A DNA stretch of 38,130 nucleotides from Pirellulaceae bacterium (GTDB lineage Bacteria > Planctomycetota > Planctomycetia > Pirellulales > Pirellulaceae): positions 1 through 38,130 of the forward strand of contig JAUXWY010000470.1 of the NCBI GenBank assembly GCA_030681235.1. The letters are read 5' to 3'. Each line of letters starts with the position of its first letter. Positions within the stretch are counted from its first letter, which is position 1. Positions 16,978 to 24,869 of this stretch are shown here, piece after piece. Position numbers and translations under genes: made by a program. The notes under the pieces are model-generated. The model did no database searches. It was not told the DNA's origin and saw nothing but the letters and a program-made list of their open reading frames with translations.

Positions 16978-17826
16978 CTAACTCCATCGCTTCGCGTATT
17001 CTCGCCGCATGAACTGCAAACCCTGAGTCGCCAAATATTCTTCGTTCGGATACATCCGGCGCCAAATTTTGGTGGCCGCCGAAATCTCCGGCAGAGCCAA
17101 ACCAAAGGCTTCAATCATCAGCCAACCGTCGTAGCCGATCTCGCGCAGCGTGTCAAACGTCATGTCCCAACGAATATCGCCTTCACCGGGCGTGCTGCGG
17201 TCGTTCTCCGAGATATGCACATGACACAACACGTCCGCACAATCTCGTATGGCCTGGGCCGGTGACTTCTCTTCAATATTCGAATGAAACGTATCGTACA
17301 TCACGCGGCAGTTGGGATGATTCACTTCCCGCACAAACTTCGCACCGTCCGCATGGCAGTTGAGGAAGTAACATTCGAAACGATTCAACGGCTCCACACC
17401 CAACATCACATCACTTGCCCGAGCATGATCGGCGACTTGGCGCATCGATTCGACACCCCATGCCCATTCACTGGCCGTCGGTCCACTCCCACTGAAGTGT
17501 CCAATCGCCGAATGGTACGGACCGATCAAATGCGTGGCTCCCATCGCTGCACAACAGTCCACCGCTCGCTTGTTTCCTGCGACGCCCGCCGCCCGCACCG
17601 CCGCATCGTCACTGATTGGATTGTCGGCCACGTTGCGAATCGTTACCGCTGTCCGAGCCAAACCCAAATCATCCAACTTTCGACCCCAACGTGCGTAATC
17701 CAGATCGTAGTTGAACAACGGCACTTCAACGCCATCATAGCCCAACTTCTTGAGCATCTCCAAAGTAGGCAATAGGTCGTCGTTCAATTCACCGGTCCAC
17801 AACAACAGGTTCATCCCAAACTTCAT
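16978..17826 (-). CDS. Sugar phosphate isomerase/epimerase, xylose isomerase-like TIM barrel
   Basis: Member of the AP endonuclease 2 superfamily that includes D-tagatose/D-psicose 3-epimerases. The metal-site residues can be followed in order: GVEPLNRFE (Glu), VMYDTFHSNIEE (Asp, His), HVHISENDRSTPGEGDI (His, Glu) and the final LMIEAFG (Glu), matching the Glu-Asp-His-Glu set of the 3-epimerases. The GEGDI block after the His is typical. The ATG at 17826 has GGAG six bases upstream; a TTG at 17841 is less likely. Length is 282 residues, as usual. The true substrate is unknown. It sits directly ahead of trpC, and a perfect palindrome lies in its upstream region. Confidence 0.88.
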   Translation of the reverse strand: MKFGMNLLLWTGELNDDLLPTLEMLKKLGYDGVEVPLFNYDLDYARWGRKLDDLGLARTAVTIRNVADNPISDDAAVRAAGVAGNKRAVDCCAAMGATHLIGPYHSAIGHFSGSGPTASEWAWGVESMRQVADHARASDVMLGVEPLNRFECYFLNCHADGAKFVREVNHPNCRVMYDTFHSNIEEKSPAQAIRDCADVLCHVHISENDRSTPGEGDIRWDMTFDTLREIGYDGWLMIEAFGLALPEISAATKIWRRMYPNEEYLATQGLQFMRREYAKRWS

Positions 17827-17906
17827 GAAAATCTCCAACAAGAAATGGCATTCCGCCGCCTTGAAATAGTCTAGGCCGTCCGACCCGGTCCCCCAAGGTG
17901 TCTTCG

Positions 17907-17920
17907 CCCTGATATCAGGG
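17907..17920. promoter_or_regulatory. Perfect 14-bp palindrome, candidate operator
   Basis: CCCTGATATCAGGG reads the same on both strands. It lies between the sixA stop (17963) and the isomerase start (17826) on the minus strand, about 80 bases before the start codon. That position and the symmetry suit a dimeric regulator. No regulator gene is adjacent and no promoter boxes are clear around it. Confidence 0.4.
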
Positions 17921-17962
17921 GACTGCCGTCGAAGTATCAGCCGCCCGGTTCGGATTTAAAGC

Positions 17963-18496
17963 CTAACGATTTTTGCCGCCATTGTCTTCAAACAACGCAC
18001 GCGGACGCCAGATTTGTCGCAAATGACAATGTTCGAAGAATCGCAAAGAGTCGGTCAAAGCCGCCGACCAGGGCCGTTCAGGAACGTCAATATCGGCCAC
18101 TGCACCAGTCGGAAAATGCTCGGCCTTGCCACCGATCATGTCGACCACAATTTCCAAAGTAGGGTTATGCGCCACTAATAGTAGAGTTTCAATCGCTTCC
18201 GGAACCGAGCCCAAAGCCTGCAATACGCTCGAAGGACTCCCGGGATACAACACTTCGACGGTTCGAACGGATGGAAGCGGAACGCCAAACCCGGTCAACC
18301 AGCGTTCCACCGTTTCCCGAGCCCGACAAGCCGGCGAAACCAAGATCAATTGAGGCTCGACTTTCTGTTCCCGCAACCAAACGCCCATCTGCGCCGCATT
18401 TCTAACGCCGCGATGGTTCAACGGCCGATCCTGATCGGCCAATCCCGGATGATCCCAATCCGACTTGGCGTGTCGCATCAATAACAACCTGGCCAC
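17963..18496 (-). CDS. sixA: SixA-type phosphohistidine phosphatase
   Basis: Histidine phosphatase superfamily protein of 177 residues. The nucleophile is in LLLMRHAKSDWDHPGLADQDRPLNHRG, where RHAKS is the SixA form of the RHG motif; the second conserved His is in LLLVAHNPTLE. SixA removes phosphate from phosphohistidine proteins; in E. coli its known target is NPr of the nitrogen PTS. The start must be GTG at 18496, since the next ATG falls inside the catalytic motif, and an AAAGGAGGG site lies about 12 bases upstream. It begins four bases after the Ser/Thr kinase stop. ptsI is on the same strand three genes further on. Confidence 0.92.
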   Translation of the reverse strand: MARLLLMRHAKSDWDHPGLADQDRPLNHRGVRNAAQMGVWLREQKVEPQLILVSPACRARETVERWLTGFGVPLPSVRTVEVLYPGSPSSVLQALGSVPEAIETLLLVAHNPTLEIVVDMIGGKAEHFPTGAVADIDVPERPWSAALTDSLRFFEHCHLRQIWRPRALFEDNGGKNR

Positions 18497-18500
18497 TAGT

Positions 18501-20297
18501 CTACTGCCCTCCTTTTTCGGCGGCTTGCCGCTGCCGCAACGGTTCGATTAGTGGCTTGGCCCAATCCTTATCGCCAAACAGGTCAATCAGCGATTGGCGA
18601 ATCTCATCGGCTTGCACCGGATTCGTTTCCTGCAATCGATCCGCATGTATAATTCGCTCGTTGATTTCCTTCGCCTTCTTGTCGATCTCCGGAACGGCCT
18701 GCTTCCGATACATCTGGCGATAGACTTCCGCAGCGGCCAAACAGGCTTCCTCCCGTTCCGACAGCGGTTCGTTTCCCGCGCGGTGAAACGTGATCAGCGT
18801 ATTCAACTCGGCCTGCTTGTCCCATTTGGTCTCGTGATCGTCAGCCGTCCACTTCAAGAACTGTTTTTCTAGCTCGGTCATTTCACGCTTGTTGATGGAC
18901 GACTTCAACGACAATCCATTGCGAAACTGAAAGGCTTCGGCTTTGGCTTTGAGGTCCTTGACGTCCGCGGCGCGCGGGTCATCGGGGTACTGCTCCAGAA
19001 ACGTCTCGATCTGCCGCATGACGCCCATCGGCCGCTCCTGAACTGGTTCGATCATCACCCACAACTCGTCGGCTGTTCGCGGCCGCAGAACTCGATCGTA
19101 GACCAAGTAGCTACTGACCGACAATAAAACCAATACGCCAATCGCCAAGAGAGCGGTACCCCAAATCGATGGCTGCTCGTTCGCTTCCCGGTTCGTCGTT
19201 CGCACCGCCCGCTCGAAGTAATCCTGCTGACGAATGACGCGATTGGGAGTCGTCAACGACGGCCGCGAATTCTCTTCGCGCAGCGTTTCGCCCGAACCAC
19301 CACTCGGACGTTGACCGGAACCCGGCTGCCGCCCGGTTTGTGGCCGAGTCGCGGAACCGCGCCCTCCATCGGCCGCGCGTGCATCCAACATCGTTTGATT
19401 CGAGCCGTCGATCGGAGGCACAGCGATATCTACCTCATCGGCCAAGACCAAGTTGGTCTCCATTTCGGCTCGTTCGCGCAAGATCTCCAAGATCTCCCCG
19501 AGCCGAGTTGCCACACTGCGGGCTGATTTCAAACGATTCTCCGGTTGCTTCTTTAGCAACTTCTGAATCAGCAATCCCAATTCTTCAGGTGCGTCTTTCG
19601 CGACGCTTGTCAGAAACGGCGGCTTGGTCGTCACCACTTTTTCCAAGGTCTTTTGCGGAGAAGCGCCGACAATCGGTGGCTTCCCCGTCGCTAAGGCGAA
19701 CAACACCCCACCCAAACTATAAAGATCGCTCTGAATCGTGGCGGGCTTGCCGATCGCCTGCTCCGGCGACATGAACTCAGCCGTCCCCAAAATACCGGAC
19801 ATGGTCATCTGATGGGTGCCGAACCGTTTGGCAATCCCATAATCGGCCAACTTGATTTGGCCGTCGTCGGCCCGAATGATGTTGCCCGGTTTGAGGTCTC
19901 GGTGAATCACACCGACGGTATGTGAATAATGCAGAGCCTCACAGACTTTGAGGCCTATCTCCACCGTCTCAATGTAGGTGAAATGATAACCAGCCTTTTG
20001 CATCGCATACAGACTTTTTCCTTCGACCAATTCCATCGCGAAGTAAAAAACTTCATCCTGCTTGCCGAAACTCAGCAGCTGAACAATGTTTGGATGCTTC
20101 AATTCTATGAGCGTCTCGACCTCTTCCTGAAATCGTTCCAGAAACTGCAAGTCACTGGCCAAGTCCGGCGCCAAGATCTTGACCGCAACTCGCTCACCGG
20201 TCTCGGGGTCCACTCCGCGGTAAACCGTCCCCATTCCACCACGTCCCAGCACCTCTTCCAATAAGTAAGGACCCAGTTTCGACGGTACCATGCTCAT
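18501..20297 (-). CDS. Membrane-anchored Hanks-type Ser/Thr protein kinase
   Basis: Kinase domain at about residues 8-275: glycine loop GRGGMGTVYRG (18-28), Lys40 in VAVKIL, HRDLKPGNI with Asp134, DYG at 152-154 in place of the usual DFG, GTAEFMSPEQA (171-181) and DLYSLGG. A low-complexity Ser/Gly/Arg linker follows to about 370. One membrane helix lies at about 378-400 (IWGTALLAIGVLVLLSVSSYL), and then a charged helical domain of about 195 residues that should be extracytoplasmic. There are no PASTA repeats. Two ATGs (20297 and 20291) are possible; the second has GGA at a better distance. It lies 86 bases downstream of gspF and four bases upstream of sixA, so it may phosphorylate secretion or PTS components; that is inference. 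Confidence 0.95.
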   Translation of the reverse strand: MSMVPSKLGPYLLEEVLGRGGMGTVYRGVDPETGERVAVKILAPDLASDLQFLERFQEEVETLIELKHPNIVQLLSFGKQDEVFYFAMELVEGKSLYAMQKAGYHFTYIETVEIGLKVCEALHYSHTVGVIHRDLKPGNIIRADDGQIKLADYGIAKRFGTHQMTMSGILGTAEFMSPEQAIGKPATIQSDLYSLGGVLFALATGKPPIVGASPQKTLEKVVTTKPPFLTSVAKDAPEELGLLIQKLLKKQPENRLKSARSVATRLGEILEILRERAEMETNLVLADEVDIAVPPIDGSNQTMLDARAADGGRGSATRPQTGRQPGSGQRPSGGSGETLREENSRPSLTTPNRVIRQQDYFERAVRTTNREANEQPSIWGTALLAIGVLVLLSVSSYLVYDRVLRPRTADELWVMIEPVQERPMGVMRQIETFLEQYPDDPRAADVKDLKAKAEAFQFRNGLSLKSSINKREMTELEKQFLKWTADDHETKWDKQAELNTLITFHRAGNEPLSEREEACLAAAEVYRQMYRKQAVPEIDKKAKEINERIIHADRLQETNPVQADEIRQSLIDLFGDKDWAKPLIEPLRQRQAAEKGGQ

Positions 20298-20325
20298 TCC
20301 GTAGGTGACTGATCAAAACACCGAC

Positions 20326-20342
20326 CGCTTGACTGGCAAGCG
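20326..20342 (-). terminator. Weak hairpin between gspF and the kinase gene
   Basis: Six-base stem CGCTTG/CAAGCG around a five-base loop, with TTTT about six bases beyond it on the minus strand. It lies after the gspF stop and before the kinase start, so it might attenuate read-through. The stem is short and the T-run is displaced, so this is tentative. Confidence 0.3.
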
Positions 20343-20383
20343 ATCGATGTCGCAAAAAACATATCGCAACCACGATCGACGGG

Positions 20384-21793
20384 TTAGCCACCGGTCTTGG
20401 TCGACAATTCCGTGATCATCTGGATCAACGGCATGAAGAGCGCCAAGACGATAAAAAGCACGACCAAACCCAAGAACACGATCAGCGCCGGTTCGATCAA
20501 CTTCATCATCCCATCGGTCAAGGTCGTCACTTCTTCATCGTAGTAGTCGGCGACTTTGTACATCATGCGATCCAATTCGCCCGTTTCTTCGCCCACATCA
20601 ACCATGTTGACGACCATGTCTTCGACCACGGACTTCTTATGGAACATGTAGTAAATCGCCGCGCCCAAAACCGCCAAACCTCCCGCAGCCATCAGCAACT
20701 CGTTTTTGAATTGTTGATTGAAGAACAGAACAGCCAGCGGCGGCGTCGAGCACATGGCCATCCAGAAGAAGCAAGCCACCGGATGAAAACCCGGCACGGC
20801 ATTTCGCTTCAACGGCCTCGCAATGCTTTCACCTTCGCGAATCGCATCGCTGACGCGGTGAAACACCTTTTCGAACATTGCATTGCCCGAGGTCTCGCGG
20901 GTGATCGTCAGACTTTCCAAGATGGGAACTCCGGAAGCGACCAACGTTCCCAAAGTTCGCGTCGTACGAGCCAGATTCGCCTTTTCTGCCAACTTGCCGA
21001 ATACGGGCAACTTCAGAATATACAAGTGCCAACCCATGCGACCCGCCTTGAAGCGGCAGACCAAGGCAATGAACATGATCACCGTGAACGGAATCAACGG
21101 GAACATGAACCACAACCGCGTGCACGTATTGGTCACATCCACCAACAACGTCGTCACAAACGGCAAGTCTTTCATGCCGAACTCTTCAAACATCTTCAAG
21201 AACTGCGGCACGATGTACAGAATAATCGCCGCCAAAATACCGAAGGTCACCAAGATCACCATCGCCGGATAGATCATAGCGCCGATGACTTTGTTTTTGA
21301 GTCGCTGAGATCGCTCTTTAAACTCGGCCAATCGCTGGAGAATCGCTTCCAACGCACCACCCGCCTCACCGGCTTTGATCATGTTGACGTACAACCGATC
21401 AAAGACCTTGGGTGACTTGCCCATGGCTTCCGAAAGCGTCGAACCGCCTTCAATTTCTTCGCAAACGTCAATCAACGCATTTTTCAGCGTGCCCGGCTTC
21501 GACTGGGCTTCCAAAATCTTCAAGCTGCGCAAGATCGGCAAACCAGCGTCCTGCAAAATCGACAACTGCCGCGTGAATGTGACGATCTTCTTGCCACCAG
21601 CTCCGCCCAAGGCAAATGTCTTGCGACCGCGACCACGCTTGGCCGCCGCTTTCGCTTTCTGAACACTGATCTTGGTGACGTAATAGCCCATCGAACGAAT
21701 CGTCGCTTGGGCCTCATCCTGATTGGTGGCGTCAATCACGTCACGGATCGGTTGACCAAGTGCATCGTAAGCTTCAAATTGAAAAGTAGGCAT
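20384..21793 (-). CDS. gspF: Type II secretion/type IV pilus inner-membrane platform protein, GspF/PilC family
   Basis: Polytopic platform protein that couples the assembly ATPase to pilin insertion. The N-terminal part (MPTFQFEAYDALGQPI) and two GspF domains are clear. The first (about 70-190) has FTRQLSILQDAGLPILRSL and MIKAGEAGGALEAIL; the second has LGTLVASGVPILESL and MVDVGEETGELDRMM, each followed by hydrophobic helices. The protein is 469 residues against about 400 for the family because the second domain is split by about 55 residues (roughly 335-391) rich in hydrophobic residues. A TGGA element precedes the ATG. It follows a PilB-like ATPase by 93 bases and closes the secretion block. 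Confidence 0.94.
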   Translation of the reverse strand: MPTFQFEAYDALGQPIRDVIDATNQDEAQATIRSMGYYVTKISVQKAKAAAKRGRGRKTFALGGAGGKKIVTFTRQLSILQDAGLPILRSLKILEAQSKPGTLKNALIDVCEEIEGGSTLSEAMGKSPKVFDRLYVNMIKAGEAGGALEAILQRLAEFKERSQRLKNKVIGAMIYPAMVILVTFGILAAIILYIVPQFLKMFEEFGMKDLPFVTTLLVDVTNTCTRLWFMFPLIPFTVIMFIALVCRFKAGRMGWHLYILKLPVFGKLAEKANLARTTRTLGTLVASGVPILESLTITRETSGNAMFEKVFHRVSDAIREGESIARPLKRNAVPGFHPVACFFWMAMCSTPPLAVLFFNQQFKNELLMAAGGLAVLGAAIYYMFHKKSVVEDMVVNMVDVGEETGELDRMMYKVADYYDEEVTTLTDGMMKLIEPALIVFLGLVVLFIVLALFMPLIQMITELSTKTGG

Positions 21794-21886
21794 CGCACCG
21801 TTCCATTGAAAAGAGACAGTCCACCGTCGTCGCCCTAAATTCTAACGCCTTCGCCCGTTTTTTGCACGGCTAATCTTCATTTTTTT

Positions 21887-23605
21887 CTAGGCATCCATGA
21901 TCGTCTCCCGGATAACCTCGTCTGCGGTCGTCAATCCTTGAGTCAAAAAGTCCATCCCAATGTCGCGCAGTGGGCGCATTCCGTGCTTTTTGGCCACTTT
22001 GCGCAGCTTGTCGGCCGAGACCCCCTGCATGATCATTTCACGCAATTCATCGTTCATGATCATCAGTTCGAACAACCCGATTCGGCCCTTGAAACCCGTG
22101 CCATTGCAGGCATTGCAGCCGGCGCCCCGGTAGGTCTTTTGACCCTTCAGGTCTTCTTTCTTGAGTTCCAACTCCCACAACTGAAGTTCCGTAAAGTCGG
22201 TCTGCTCTCGACATTCCGTGCAAATCCGGCGGACCAACCGTTGAGCCAAAATCGCCTCGACCGTCGCCGTGATCATGAAAGGCGGCACCCCCATATCTTT
22301 CAATCGAGTGATGGTCGACGGCGCGTCGTTTGTGTGCAAAGTGCTAAAAACCGTATGTCCGGTCAACGACGCCTGAATGGCAATCTCCGCCGTTTCCAAG
22401 TCACGAATCTCGCCGACGAGGATCTTGTCGGGGTCCTGACGCAAAATCGCTCGCAAACATGAAGCAAACGTCACGCCGATGTCGTGGTCGATCGGAATTT
22501 GGATAATCCCCTCAATGTCGTATTCGACGGGGTCTTCCGTCGTAATCAACTTGTCTTCAATTGCGTTCAGTTCACTAAGGGCCGAATACAGCGTGGTGGT
22601 CTTTCCCGACCCAGTCGGTCCGGTCACCAAAATGATCCCGTTCGGTTTGCCCATGACCTTCCGGAACTCGCCCAATGTTTGCTCGTTCATCCCCACTTTG
22701 GTAAGGTCCAACGAAACCACCGAACGATCCAACACTCGCAAGACAACGCTTTCACCGAACAATGTCGGCAACACGCTGACTCGCAAGTCCACGGGGTGAC
22801 CGCCAACCGTCAACTCGATACGACCGTCTTGCGGCATCCGCCGTTCGGCAATGTCCAAGTTGGCCATGACTTTGACCCGCGTAGTGATCGCAAACGCTAA
22901 ATGCCTGGGCGGTGGCACCATTTCGTAAAGCACCCCGTCCGCCTTGATGCGAATACGGAACTCATCTTCAAACGGTTCCAAGTGAATGTCGCTGGCATGG
23001 TCCTTGATCGCCAACAACAACACCATGTTCAAGAGTTTGCGAACCGGAGCACTCTCCACCAACTCGTTGACGTCTGTCAGGTTGATCGGGCCGCCTGACG
23101 ACAGTTCCTCGACCGCCTTCTTCAAGTCATTGTCCGAATTCAATTCGGCAATGATCTTGTCCATGCTTTCGATATCATCGTTGAAAAACTTGTCGAGTGT
23201 TTTTTTGATCTGGGCTTCCGGGCTTACCACCAAACGGATCTCATACCCGAGAAATCGCCGCAATTCATCGCGAATACTCAAGTTCTGTGGATCGCAGGTC
23301 GCCAAGACCAATGTGCCACCTTCCAATTGCAAGGGAATCACGCGGTACATTTGCGCCATGGAGTCGGTCACCAAGTTCTTGACCTCCGGCTTCAGCACCA
23401 ATCCCTCCAAGTCGAATGTCTTTAACCGGAACTGCTCGGCCAAAGCACTGACCAAGTGATCCTCTTCGAGCAGGCCCATGTCCAGAGCGATCTTGCCGAG
23501 CAATTGACCAGGATGCTGGGCTTGCTCTTCCACCAACATGTCCAACTGCTCGTCGGAAATGTATCCCATGTCGACAAAAATTTGCCCGATACGTCGAATT
23601 GCCAT
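21887..23605 (-). CDS. Type II secretion/type IV pilus assembly ATPase, GspE/PilB family (copy 1)
   Basis: Hexameric cytoplasmic ATPase powering pilin polymerisation. The N-terminal T2SSE_N/MshEN domain (residues 1-150, GQIFVDMGYISDEQLD) can bind nucleotides such as c-di-GMP in relatives. The motor domain has Walker A GPTGSGKTTT at 329-338, the Asp box TTEDPVEY, Walker B ILVGEIRD near 395-402 and the His box STLHTNDAPS. The zinc-type cysteines are C462, C465, C497 and C500 (CTEC ... CNAC). Length 572 is normal. An AGAGGT site lies ten bases before the ATG. It is flanked by pilT upstream and gspF downstream, and is paralogous to the ATPase at 24870-26630. Confidence 0.95.
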   Translation of the reverse strand: MAIRRIGQIFVDMGYISDEQLDMLVEEQAQHPGQLLGKIALDMGLLEEDHLVSALAEQFRLKTFDLEGLVLKPEVKNLVTDSMAQMYRVIPLQLEGGTLVLATCDPQNLSIRDELRRFLGYEIRLVVSPEAQIKKTLDKFFNDDIESMDKIIAELNSDNDLKKAVEELSSGGPINLTDVNELVESAPVRKLLNMVLLLAIKDHASDIHLEPFEDEFRIRIKADGVLYEMVPPPRHLAFAITTRVKVMANLDIAERRMPQDGRIELTVGGHPVDLRVSVLPTLFGESVVLRVLDRSVVSLDLTKVGMNEQTLGEFRKVMGKPNGIILVTGPTGSGKTTTLYSALSELNAIEDKLITTEDPVEYDIEGIIQIPIDHDIGVTFASCLRAILRQDPDKILVGEIRDLETAEIAIQASLTGHTVFSTLHTNDAPSTITRLKDMGVPPFMITATVEAILAQRLVRRICTECREQTDFTELQLWELELKKEDLKGQKTYRGAGCNACNGTGFKGRIGLFELMIMNDELREMIMQGVSADKLRKVAKKHGMRPLRDIGMDFLTQGLTTADEVIRETIMDA

Positions 23606-23703
23606 CTGGTTTCAACCTCTGTGACTTTGAGCCTATCGGAAAAGAGGACGTCCCTTTCCACCGCGGCCAAACTTGCTGCCCAACCGACTCGAACCCCTGC
23701 CGC

Positions 23704-24798
23704 TTATTGCGGAACCTGACCTTCATCCATCATTCGCCGAGCGTTGGCAATTCGACGCGCTAACGAATCCGGATCTTGAGCCTTGCCCAAACAATCTTCC
23801 ATCGTGACGGTCCGTTCGATCCAATGATTGAACAACGAATCGTCCATCAATTGCATCCCAAACTTCGAACCCGTTTGAATCGCCGAGTTGATCCGGAAGG
23901 TCTTGTTTTCCCGAATCAAGTTGGCCACGGCTGGGGTTACGATCAAAGTCTCGTACGCGGCGACGCGACCACCGCCGATCTTGGGCAACAAGGTCTGAGC
24001 CAACACACCCAAGAGCGCGGTCGATAACTGCGTCCGAATTTGGTCTTGCAAATTCCCAGGAAACGCATCGATGATCCGGTTGACCGTGCCCTGCGCGCTG
24101 TTGGTGTGCAACGTCCCAAACACCACGTGGCCGGTTTCAGCCGCTGTAATGGCGGCTTCAATCGTTTCCAAGTCGCGCATTTCGCCGACCAGAATCACGT
24201 CCGGGTCCTGACGCAACGCCCGACGTATCGCCTCCGAAAAACTCGGCACGTCCACACCCACTTCACGTTGATTGACCGTGGACTTCTTGTGGTAATGAAA
24301 GAATTCGATCGGGTCTTCGATCGTGATGATGTGATGATCCACGGTCTCATTGAGGAAGTTGACCAGACTGGCCAGCGTCGTACTCTTCCCCGAACCCGTC
24401 GGACCCGTCACCAGGAACAACCCGCGCGGACGCATGACCAATTTCTTCAACGTGTCCGGCAAACCCAACTGCTCCGGAGTAAGCATGGTCGTCGGAATCT
24501 GCCGCAACACCATCGAGATATTGCCGCGTTGTTTGAAAATTGAAACTCGGAACCGAGCCTTATCACCAAACGCGAAGCCAAAGTCCGAACCGCCCGCCTC
24601 CTGCAACTCACGTTGACAACGATCCGGCGAAATACTCTTCATCAGGGCGACCGTGTCTTCGGCTTCTAAGACCTTGGTCTCCAACCTCCGCAATCGCCCG
24701 TGCAAACGAAACACCGGCGGTTGCCCGACCGTGATGTGAATATCGCTCGCACCTTGTTTGACACACGCTTCCAACAACTTGTCAATTAAAACTGCCAT
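23704..24798 (-). CDS. pilT: Twitching motility/retraction ATPase PilT
   Basis: ATPase that depolymerises type IV pili. It lacks the long N-terminal domain of PilB and shows PilT-type landmarks: GASDIHITVGQPPVFRLHG at 16-34, Walker A TGPTGSGKSTTL at 131-142, ITIEDPIEF, Walker B ILVGEMRDLETIEAAITAAETGH and TLHTNSAQGTVNRIIDAFP, ending in the hydrophobic-basic C-terminal region that includes NPDSLAR-like sequence. The 364-residue length is typical. It sits between two PilB-like ATPase genes. Its presence argues for a retractable type IV pilus, or a machine evolved from one, rather than a pure type II secretion system. Confidence 0.94.
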   Translation of the reverse strand: MAVLIDKLLEACVKQGASDIHITVGQPPVFRLHGRLRRLETKVLEAEDTVALMKSISPDRCQRELQEAGGSDFGFAFGDKARFRVSIFKQRGNISMVLRQIPTTMLTPEQLGLPDTLKKLVMRPRGLFLVTGPTGSGKSTTLASLVNFLNETVDHHIITIEDPIEFFHYHKKSTVNQREVGVDVPSFSEAIRRALRQDPDVILVGEMRDLETIEAAITAAETGHVVFGTLHTNSAQGTVNRIIDAFPGNLQDQIRTQLSTALLGVLAQTLLPKIGGGRVAAYETLIVTPAVANLIRENKTFRINSAIQTGSKFGMQLMDDSLFNHWIERTVTMEDCLGKAQDPDSLARRIANARRMMDEGQVPQ

Positions 24799-24869
24799 GT
24801 CCCGCGGTTCCCGTTCTTCATTTAACTTTGCATGCTTTGAAACAACCCCTCAATCGATCTCGCCGTCGC

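Noticed and set aside
16234-17265. Plus-strand ORF (343 codons) across trpC and the isomerase
   Set aside because: It spans two clear minus-strand genes, is rich in His/Gln/Arg as antisense frames are, and has no recognisable domain.
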